From the NCBI GenBank assembly GCA_003184365.1, contig NKYR01000070.1:1-64000 (forward strand): 64,000 nucleotides of DNA. Reading direction: 5' to 3'. The notes under the pieces were generated by a model that had not been told where the DNA came from, did no database searches, and worked only from the letters and a program-made list of their open reading frames with translations. Positions 55,761-64,000 of the stretch are shown here, piece after piece. How positions within the stretch are numbered: position 1 is the stretch's first letter; every line of letters begins with the position of its first letter. The position numbers and the translations under genes are program-made. Source of the DNA: Evernia prunastri (Eukaryota; Ascomycota; Lecanoromycetes; Lecanorales; Parmeliaceae).

Positions 55761-56984
55761 CTACCGCTCAGCCAAAGATTCCGGATTTGCCTCTACTTCT
55801 TGGGAAACATCTCGAGTGACCACATATTGACCTTTTCTCTTTGACGGTTCATAGCTAGCCAACTCATCATACTCTTCCGGCCCACAGCCAAGCCGACTGC
55901 CTCTGATGAAGGTCCGCATGCCCGATATCGTGGCTGATGGAATCGAAGGCAAACCTTCTAGGTTATAACTTTCAGATGATGGCTTTTGTCGTCGAAGCTT
56001 AGCGACAGTCGACGAATACCATGGTTTAGCCATCCTATCCCTAGCTTCTGATACTTGCGAGGCGAAGAACGGCCGAAAGGCAGTGAGGGAAACCATTATC
56101 ACCGCCACGGACCCTTCGACTTGCAGCCAAAACAAGTGCCAGGAATACGCATGGTAGAAGAGATTGAAACCTATGATCCTGATGCAAGCAATTATAATCA
56201 TAAAGATGTTGAGGCTGAGGAAGACACCAATGCCTAGCTTCTGGCCAGACCGGAGCCTCACACGCCAGAGAACACGCACAGGAATACTAACAACTACCAA
56301 CAATCAGCCAGACTATCCCATTGCTTTTGAGGGGTATGTATCCGAACTTAGGACATCGGTTGCTATCCCTAACGCCGTAGCAGTGATGGCAACAGCAGAT
56401 TCCCTTGTGATTCCCGAGCCGTAAGCGCAAAGTACTAAAATGCATATGACGTTAGCTCAAGACCTCCAAATCACAACTTAGTTGGCGAACTTACCACTGC
56501 CGTCCACGGCGGGACACTCCATGAAGGAAAAGCACACACAAAACACACAAGCCACGACGTTGAACGCACTGACGAGCTTCCAGTATAGCACGAGACTCTG
56601 AATCCGATCTACAATCTTCCGGAAAAAGGACAAGAATGAGAACTTAACGGAAAAAATCGCGGTCCAAACGAGGGCCTCGTGAGTAAGATGCAGCACTTGG
56701 TACGAACGAACCTCAGTGTTGACACTGATTCCAGATGACTGCGACCATTTCACAGGGTTGATTTCTAAATTCGTGACTCCCTGAGCAAAATACAATGGGG
56801 CGATTGCTCTATAGAGAACTGCGATCGCTGCAGTCAAAGCGACGCACGCCAACAACAAGAAAGCGTCGTCGACATATAGTCGCCTTTGAGAATGAACCTG
56901 GAGAACTGTTCTCATCGAGGCGGCTATCATTGCGGTGCCATATAGAATTCCTATCCCGATCTGGCTTCGATTAGCCTCAGTCAT
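55761..56984 (-). CDS. PTH11-like rhodopsin-domain integral membrane protein
   Basis: Three exons, 56984-56495, 56434-56348 and 56293-55761, join in frame to 369 aa. The second join rebuilds 'TDVLIVSIPVRVLWRV', a conserved block of the fungal rhodopsin-domain family. Seven hydrophobic segments can be counted. Others: 'RRLYVDDAFLLLACVALTA' after TM1, 'SFLSFFRKIVDRI' in the third segment region, 'MECPAVDGSG' in the extracellular loop, and 'GSVAVIMVSLTAFRPFF' near the last segment. No N-terminal CFEM domain is present. Role: putative cell-surface receptor of the PTH11-related class, ligand unknown. The ~70-aa C-terminal tail is cytoplasmic. Confidence 0.85.
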
Positions 56985-59003
56985 GACGGTTCCTACAAGA
57001 GATGGGGATGACCTTGAACCCTGATTCAGGGATTCTGCCTTCTTTGTCTGCCATATTCGCGCGAAAATCTTGACAATGCTGTATACACAGCTGGAGGTGA
57101 GATGGGGTATCCCATTAGGTTTTTATGTCCACCACGTGTGACGAGGCTGAGAAGAAGAAGAAAGTTGAAGATCATCAGCCTGAAGCGAATTACAAATTCA
57201 TAGAACACCTTGCACTTTTTTTCGCAAAGGAAATGATTTGATAAGTTGTCTTTTCCAGGGGTTCACATGAATTTGTCACATCGCAATATCACTTCATATT
57301 TTCCGATAAGTGAGCTGACTCTTGACAGCATCGACAGGCCTCTTGGGGGACTTTAATTCCCGAAAAACTCTCCGAAGAAACTCCACCCGCTCTGACATTT
57401 CATAATCTCCTCAAGTTCGTCTGATCCCGCAGCGATATACCGTTTTACATACGCGATGGCGGGAAAGGCAATCCTAGAGTGTCATCGATCACCGCCCTTG
57501 TTTTCTAACCATACCTCTGAAGAGACCACCAAATATGTCATGAACAATGCTACCCTGCGGGATATGAAAATACAAGGGGGGGGTATGAAATTTGGAATTT
57601 GCCCCACCAGCCCGCGCAGTATTTCCCGTCATATCTGCACAAATATGCAGCATCTCCAACCGTCTGCACCGTTGCGGCCAAAAAATGTCAAAAGGCCAAG
57701 CCACGAATCCTTCCCTCGACAAGGCTACCAGGAACGTTAACAGCTCTTCCCTTTCCGCCCCCCCTCCCTGGCTCTCGTATGCACCACTTCCCACAAAAAC
57801 CATGCGGCCTCATTCCTTTAGCCTATTGTTGCCACGAATCAATTTAATCTCCGCTCAGAGCATCGCTAGACATGGGAGCTTGCATCGTCGCGGTGGTTGC
57901 TCTCGATGCGTGATGCGCGTGGGGGGGCTGAGGGCGCTTCCTGCATGGATGCAACCCTACCCGCAGGTACTGACGGCGTTATGCAGACAAGCAAAGGACT
58001 ACGCCCGGTCAACGGCAAAAGACGCGGGAATGAGGGTTCTTCGCTAGATTCGGTGGGAGTAGGTGAGCACTTTGCAGACTCTCTCTTTTGCTACTAGCGT
58101 GTGCACGCAAGTGTGTTTGGGATACTTAACATTGAGAAGAGGAAAGTACAGCGACACCTGATGAATTTGTTTGAACCTCGCATAAAGGCAGTAAAACCTG
58201 TTTCTGGAGCTGACACTCTACGCCAAAGGTGTTCGACTGGATTGGCACTACGATTTGTCCCTAGCATTGAAGCTACTGGAAAGGGTGTAGAAATTTAGCT
58301 ACCTTTCGAATGCTTCACCCCGTTCTTTCAATGATCAGCAAGATGTGGATTCGAGAGACCTAAAACGTGAGAAAAACCGTAGCGCAGATGAATCTGAGTA
58401 TCTTTACACAGGATACTTGCCCGTGAAGTATGTGATAGAGCATATCTATGCGGCTGAAGAGTACTTTTTCGGTATCACTGTAATCATCTTAATGCGCGTC
58501 TCGATGCCAAGGACCAAACCCACACGCACATGCTGAGATAGAGTTGATAGAAAGGCATCAACCGCAACCATGTGAAAATATCTCCAACCTAGCTTGAAAC
58601 CTGAAGATCATCACCGAGTACGAGAAAAGGTCACCTCCGACTCCGCTGGTGCTGGAGTTGCCGCAAGAAGTCGACTTTCATCGCGCAATTTCGGATTCTG
58701 GTGACCTTTGTCGCTGACGGTAGACTTTACACCTGGAGCAAAACAGAAATGAAAAGCTGTGAAAAGACGTTCGTAGCAGGTGTGCAGCCTTCTTGACGGA
58801 CTTGGACAAGTGCTCTAGAAAGGTGCGCGACAAGGCTGAGTGATGCCATGCACGCAGGAACAAGTCTTCAAGGATCTATGCAGTCAACAAAGCTCCTTCA
58901 AATACCGTGTGTCCCAGATCTCAAACAAATCCACCAGCCCTTCCCCATCGCATGCAAAAGCCTCCCCCGATTTCCCCGATCCGACTAGCTACCCCCAAGC
59001 TCC
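56985..59003. other. Intergenic stretch, no gene seen
   Basis: About 2 kb. Small open frames on both strands at 57450-58050 overlap each other and have no motif, so none is called. 'gattcgag' phrases and a pyrimidine-rich run at 57735-57775 are the only notable features. Confidence 0.45.
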
Positions 59004-59891
59004 CTACACCGCAACCGGAAACAACTGCACCTGCGCACAACTGCTCGGCACCCCAGCCGGGACGAGGAAATACTCCCAGAAGAGCTGCGGCACACCGTGC
59101 CACCAGTCGCAAGCTGCCCCAAATCGCAATCAGCCCAACCCTTGCTCCCACTGACTGACGTGCAAATCAAGCATACAAAAGGGGGGGGGGGGGGGCCAAC
59201 GGGGAACACATACCCAACCACCCGACAAACACCCCGGCTCCGCGCCCTTCCCACTGCAGCCCCGAGGCGTTGAAGAAGAAGCCGTCCGTGGAGCCGTACC
59301 CCGCGTCGAAGACGAGCTCGTTGATACGCACAAAGTTCCACGCTAACGTAAACGGAAGACAAAAGTCAATCAGTCTGAGAATTCGACACGGACACTCTTT
59401 TTTTTTTGAGGGGGGTAAAAACGAAGAAGAAGTAGGAGGGAAGAATGAAAACGAACCGACGTCCAGATTCTCCGAGGGTTCCATGATCATGCCGAAGGGG
59501 ACGGAGCTGTGCAGGTCGAACTGCTGCGTCGTGCCGTTGAGGAAACCGACGGTGTTCCTGACCGTCGAGAAGGGGAGGAGGGTGGCGTCGCTGAGACCGG
59601 CGCCTGTGTTTAGAATCAGAGCGGGCAATATAAATGGCATATGACTCGGCGGATTGGAACGGAGAACGGTGGGGGGAGGGGGGAGGGAGTAAACAGACCG
59701 GTGTGATAGCTGCTGACGTAGAGGTCGTTCTTGTCGGCATTGCCATCGCGGACCACGCTGGTCTTGAGGTAGTAGCGGCTCGGCGGGGTGATGGTCGTGT
59801 TGGTCGTCGAGTTGGAGGTATCCGGAGGCGTGGCGGCGAGGGTGAGGGATAAGGAGAGGAGGGAGAGGAGGGTTGGGAGTTTGAAGTGCAT
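59004..59891 (-). CDS. Small secreted protein, DUF7907-like
   Basis: Four exons, 59891-59699, 59603-59457, 59342-59214 and 59113-59004, all joining in phase 1 to 192 aa. A signal peptide (about 1-19, 'LPTLLSLLSLSLTLA') is followed by a Thr/Asn-rich spacer, then 'YYLKTSVV', 'DLYVSSYHTGAGLSDATLL', 'VPFGMIMEPSENLDVAWNFV' and 'GWLACDWWHGVPQLFW', which form a continuous conserved-looking domain. The last cysteines ('ACDWW' and 'SSCAQVQ') may pair. It resembles the fungal DUF7907 group, but I name that with moderate confidence; function unknown. Intron 3 contains a G15 run (C15 in the transcript) and intron 2 a T-run, both prone to sequencing error but outside exons. Confidence 0.72.
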
Positions 59892-60790
59892 GGTTGTGGA
59901 ACTTTCTTTTCATTCTCCTTGTATTTGTATGATTCTGTAAATCGGTGATTGAGAGAGAAAGTAAATAAATACTCAGGTAACTCAGGTAGGTACGTAGGAA
60001 GAATTGACGGAGCAGTGTTCACTTGAAAAATACCTTCCCTACTTTAGCTCTATGGGCACATGACTCCGGAGGCCCGCTCCACGCGGCAAAAACATCGATT
60101 ATCCGCATGATCTCCCTTGATTCGGGCAGGATTCGCCTGTGCTCAAAACAAACCCGTTGAGAAAGCGGGGAAGCAATGAGACATTTGTTCCGCCCGACCT
60201 TTTCGCCCCCGCCACACCGTGACTCTCTCCAACGCGCGCCCAATAAACGGACAACGTGACTTGCACGCGATGGCCGTTTGACGCAGCGGGCTCGGTATTT
60301 TCCCCGCGTGTAGGTAGAGTGGTATTTGGAGCAGAGGGCGGGGAAGCTGGGTGTTGAGAGTGGTTTCCCCCGCACATCTAGGCTGCAGTGTCGATCATAT
60401 GCGTGGTGACGTAGAGGTGCTGCAAGGGGAGGGAGGGATGGGGAAGAAACACACGGGGCGACCTCGGAGTTTTTGGGATCGACGGTCTTGATCATACGGT
60501 GGGAGGGTGGATGCGGCTGAGTTGGCTAAGGTATCACGAATGCCCTCACGCTACTTTCTTGGAATGAGGCAGGATATTTTCCGTAGAAGTGCGTGGGAGG
60601 GACCGAGTATTGACGGATAAGCTGGCGGCAACTGGGTGAGTTGTGTGATTGATGGGAAAGAGGAGTAGTACAGGGTGGAATCATGGATTTGGAGGTAAAA
60701 GAAGACCTGGTCTCCATTCCTGGGTATCTTGCTGATCATCACCGTCGTTCAATATAACGCCCACATACAAGCACAGACCGTCACCTACCC
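59892..60790. other. Intergenic, promoter of the secreted-protein gene
   Basis: 900 bp with 'aggtaggtacgtagg' near 59982-59998 and no supported gene; small frames on the minus strand are unassigned. Confidence 0.45.
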
Positions 60791-61857
60791 TCACGCACCA
60801 ACCTGCTCCAACCCCAGCAGGCTCCTTCTATAATCCCAGTAGTTCTTCCGTATAGGGTCATACCTCCTAGCCAACAACTCCAGCGCCTTTGCGCTTCTTT
60901 CCTTGTGCTCCTCCTCGGCGTAGACATCGGCCAAGAAGTCCAGCGCGTGGCTACTTCGCACTTCATCTTCCTTCTCCAGATCCGCATATTGTTCCGCAAA
61001 CCCCTTCAAATCCACGAGTCCCATGCCCTTGTGTCTCAGCACCCCCCTCAGGTAATTCCACGGGGACTGATTCTGTGGCGCCGTAGAGATCGCAGCTTTT
61101 GCGTATTCAATCTCCCGCTCTATTACCTCGGGCGGTACTTCCGAGTCCGCGTCATCGTCCTTGATGCTGTGCTTCTTGGGATCTGTATGTCGTGCAAACA
61201 CGACAAACCAGCGGTGGTTCCAGGCGCTGTTGTTGCGGACATCGGCCTGGAGGAGTGATTCAACGTAGGGTAGCTCGAAGTCCCAGAGAGAGAAATGCCG
61301 GACGAGCCATTGACGGTAGGACCAGACGTGGTAGTTTTTGGCGTCTTTGGTGAACATGAGGGCGAGGAATGCGGTTTCTGTGGGAGGTAGGGTGGGTATG
61401 TGGGACATGACTACTTGGCGGTGGTGCCTGTGTAGCTAGTAAGCCTCAAGTTTTGGCCATCGTGGTATTATGCCAGGAGTACCATATTTGGAAGTTCTTG
61501 ATGTGTTTGAGCGATATCGTATTCAGCCACTCCAGCTCTTGGAGAAGCTCTTTCTGCAGCGTGAATAGGATGTCTGCTCTGTAAAGCCTGCCATGTATCT
61601 ATGAGTAACTAACCTTTCTAGCCTTCTTGGTCGACATACCAGACAGTGTAGTGCGCAGGGTTCATGCGGATGATGTCCTCTGTGAGCCTCAGGGCTCTGT
61701 CCGACTTCTCGTCCATGGCCATTGTAGCTCGCAGATACGAGATAGCTTCGCTGTATTCTTCGGTATAGGCAATTGCAGCCAAAGGATTAGGACAGCCATC
61801 ATCTTGAGGTATGGGGACGATATCCTCCCAATCGTCTGAGTCTGAATATTTGCCCAT
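60791..61857 (-). CDS. RAM2: Protein farnesyltransferase / geranylgeranyltransferase-I alpha subunit
   Basis: Three exons, 61857-61640, 61587-61483 and 61427-60791, join in frame to 319 aa. Both joins rebuild conserved sequence: 'HYTVWLYRADILFTLQKEL' and 'FQIWHHRQVVMSHIP'. It is the shared alpha subunit of CAAX prenyltransferases that modify Ras, Rho and a-factor-type proteins in the cytosol. At least five PFTA-type repeats are visible, each centred on a Trp: 'YTVW', 'YHVWSYRQW', 'NNSAWNHRW', 'NQSPWNYLRG', 'KNYWDYRR'. Length matches the yeast subunit (316 aa). ATG 61857 precedes an acidic N-terminus ('YSDSDDWEDI'). Divergent from the F-box gene at 62524. Confidence 0.93.
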
Positions 61858-62523
61858 CTTCTCCAACAATACGGGTAGTAAATAGTAAGCTGGGAAAGAG
61901 AGGCCGTTGAACTCATTGGCTTGAAAGAATGACTAATCAGGGACTTCATAAGGCTGCGTTAGCGCAAACTCTCCTTTGCTTCGTTGATCTCTCGACTAAG
62001 GTATCGCCAAACTTCAAGCTCGAGCGGCCGCTCGTTGTGTACTACGATCATACCGTTCATGCTCACCTATGCTTCTCATTATGGGTCAAAGCTCGCAGAA
62101 GACTGGTAGGATGCATAATTCATTTTCTAGCTCGCCATCTAATGAAATCCCTGCTTCGCGAAGTCATGACCGGAAGCCCATCTGATCGTATCTGGAATTC
62201 GAGGGAGGGGAACTGAGTGCGTTGAACAATGACTTGAGTGATATTCCATGCTGCGACTTCAAAGTCAGACTTAGATAAATGAATCTTATGCGCATAACGT
62301 AAAATCAAACGCATGCTACAGACCTTTTGATGTTCCGCTAACCTGTCTGTAAATTCATTCACAGTTGTCCGACGCTTAACACTCTGATTAGCGCTGCGAA
62401 ACGGCAAGACTCAGCAGATGCCACCCACCTAAAGCTTTGACACTCAACCTCTCAACTCCGCTTTCCTTCAGTCCCGTCGACCTTCCCCTCTCTTCTCTTC
62501 TACCATTAGCTAGAGGCGTCAGC
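61858..62523. promoter_or_regulatory. Divergent promoter region of RAM2 and the F-box gene
   Basis: 666 bp between the start codons. The last 100 bp before 62524 are C/T-rich. No coding region is supported. Confidence 0.5.
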
Positions 62524-63975
62524 ATGGCCCTTCCCAGCGAACTAATACTCGAAGTGTGCAAGCATTTACCAAAACGTGCCCTCAAGGCCTGCCGGCTCGT
62601 CTCCAAATCATGGTCCCACAGTGCATCGGAGTACCTATTCAGCAACATCTACATTTCGCCGCGAAAGGAGGACATTGAGGTCTTCAATTTCATCACGCAG
62701 CATGCTCAACTCAGACATTGCGTCAGGCGGCTCGAATACGACGGCACAAGCTTCTCACCAATTTATTCAAAAAAGGACTATACGAGTTGCCTGCTTGAAA
62801 AAAAAACGGCGTTCTCGGATCTCTATCGGGCTGGTCTCAACAGTACAGACCCACAGTTTGTTCGTTTTATCCGATCTTGCTCTAATCACCACAAGAATCT
62901 CTCTATCAGAATGAAAGGATATTCCAACTTAGCCTTCATTGTTGAGGGTCATCGTGAATGGATACATCGTGATGGGTACCAGCAGAAAATAGTGAAGAAT
63001 GGAGAGTTTCTTCAAACCCTGACACACGGCCTACGCAAGCTTGACCACTTGAAGTCTGTTGAGGTCTGCAATGAGTGGCATACTTGGGGACTCTCTGATA
63101 CTTGGCGGCCAATTGATGGCAAGACTAGGGATCTATCCGACCCATACTTCTACGGCTCGCCTTTCGGTCGCGCTTGGGGGCTTCTCCATCCACAACCGCA
63201 CAGCTGGGTGCAGGAGGCTGTCGACACAGACGGGTTCGCGACCGGACATGAAGAGTTTGAGATCATCACTACTGCGTTATCGCAATCGCAGAGACACATC
63301 TGCTCGTTCCATATCTCATCACTTCCAGTTTCAATATTCGACTCAAACATCACCGGAAATCTAGGCAACATTAGTGTCAATGCATTCTCGAGCCTGGAAA
63401 ATCTGACTCTAAATTTCGATGATTATATCGGGTCCACGAAAATGTCCATCAAATACAAATCTCTGCCTGATCTACAAGCTCTGCTTCGGTCAATGATCGG
63501 ACTGAGACGTTTGCAATTGATGTTGCCACATGATGGGTCGCATGGCAATAAATTCTTCACCTACCGCCAAGTCTTTCCTACCGATAACATCCAGTGGATG
63601 AGACTGAGAAAGCTCGATATAGGAGGGCTGGCTATTAGTGCTAAAGAATTAGTACATCTCTTGGGCGCCAAGATGCCAAATCTACGTGAGCTTGCTTTTT
63701 CGGACGTACGGCTTTTAGAAGGACGGTGGGAGGGGGTGATCGAATTCCTCAAGACGTCGATGCAGTTGGTGTTCTTCCGACTTGAGGACGCCCCGCAACT
63801 TGTTTGTCTAGGGTTGCTTGATATTATGGATGATGGGGAAGACGAAGACGACCTCTATGCAATCATCTATTCACAGATCATAGCGTACGTCGTGAGTGGC
63901 GGCCGCCATCCATGTCTCCCTCTGCACGAAGATAATTCTGCATCAGAGAAGTACCTTCTTGATCTTGGTCTTTAG
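62524..63975 (+). CDS. F-box protein (paralogue of the gene at 43.7 kb)
   Basis: Intronless, 483 aa from ATG 62524. The N-terminal F-box reads 'MALPSELILEVCKHLPKRAL' then 'KACRLVSKSWSHSASEYLF'. The rest is a leucine-rich-like region ('LRRLQLMLPHDGS', 'RLRKLDIGGLAISAKELVHL') ending 'VSGGRHPCLPLHEDNSASEK' before the last helix. It is collinear with the F-box protein encoded at 43693-45237 but clearly diverged, and codon use is less GC-rich. An SCF adaptor role is inferred; the substrate is unknown. The stop lies 25 bp before the window end. Confidence 0.85.
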   Translation: MALPSELILEVCKHLPKRALKACRLVSKSWSHSASEYLFSNIYISPRKEDIEVFNFITQHAQLRHCVRRLEYDGTSFSPIYSKKDYTSCLLEKKTAFSDLYRAGLNSTDPQFVRFIRSCSNHHKNLSIRMKGYSNLAFIVEGHREWIHRDGYQQKIVKNGEFLQTLTHGLRKLDHLKSVEVCNEWHTWGLSDTWRPIDGKTRDLSDPYFYGSPFGRAWGLLHPQPHSWVQEAVDTDGFATGHEEFEIITTALSQSQRHICSFHISSLPVSIFDSNITGNLGNISVNAFSSLENLTLNFDDYIGSTKMSIKYKSLPDLQALLRSMIGLRRLQLMLPHDGSHGNKFFTYRQVFPTDNIQWMRLRKLDIGGLAISAKELVHLLGAKMPNLRELAFSDVRLLEGRWEGVIEFLKTSMQLVFFRLEDAPQLVCLGLLDIMDDGEDEDDLYAIIYSQIIAYVVSGGRHPCLPLHEDNSASEKYLLDLGL

Positions 63976-64000
63976 ATTGCATCTGGCCTCGGACCGCAAG

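Noticed and set aside
57456..58047. Overlapping small frames on both strands
   Set aside because: Each is under 155 codons, mutually antisense, without signal peptide or domain; the paired Cys in one frame do not match a Zn2Cys6 pattern.

Overview
This window is nuclear chromosomal DNA of a filamentous ascomycete (Pezizomycotina). The evidence is short spliceosomal introns (about 50-110 bp, GTRNGT...YAG), pyrimidine-rich tracts ahead of start codons, and gene families typical of that group: a PalF-type arrestin, a PTH11-like rhodopsin-domain receptor, DUF3431, a fungal OTT_1508-like deaminase, a Ppc89/Cep57-type spindle pole protein and repeated F-box proteins. AT-rich relics of transposable elements with stop codons look RIP-mutated. 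The species cannot be told from the sequence.

Layout. 0.5-2.3 kb: spliced amino acid permease. 3.8-7.9 kb: very large secreted subtilase (1317 aa in my model). 7.9-11.9 kb: gene-poor stretch. 11.9-15.6 kb: DUF3431 protein and secreted GH17 glucanase. 18-23.3 kb: repeat island with a partial aspzincin-like metalloprotease, a frameshifted piggyBac transposase and several solo LTRs, one nested inside another with a perfect 5-bp target duplication. 23.4-24.7 kb: J-domain protein. 26-29.9 kb: predicted deaminase, divergent from TFB3 (TFIIH/CAK assembly factor). 30.6-42.4 kb: housekeeping block with the Ppc89-like protein, a cysteine-rich F-box-like protein, DPH2 and palF/RIM8. 43.7-51.5 kb: F-box protein, mitochondrial cytochrome c peroxidase, and an F-box protein with a 42-residue tandem repeat. 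51.5-54 kb: second repeat island with a decayed Tc1-type transposase, an assembly gap flanked by the same 105 bp on both sides, and a solo LTR inserted in a 24-bp minisatellite. 54.4-64 kb: serine/threonine dehydratase, PTH11-like receptor, small secreted protein, farnesyltransferase alpha subunit (RAM2), and an F-box paralogue of the one at 43.7 kb.

There is no operon-like organisation and no secondary-metabolite cluster. Housekeeping genes (TFB3, Ppc89, DPH2, palF, CCP1, RAM2) alternate with accessory genes (F-box, deaminase, PTH11, secreted hydrolases), and two TE islands interrupt the array. Exon joins were checked by reading frame and family conservation. The weakest models are the deaminase exon junction, the 5' end of the metalloprotease and the start of the repeat-containing F-box protein.
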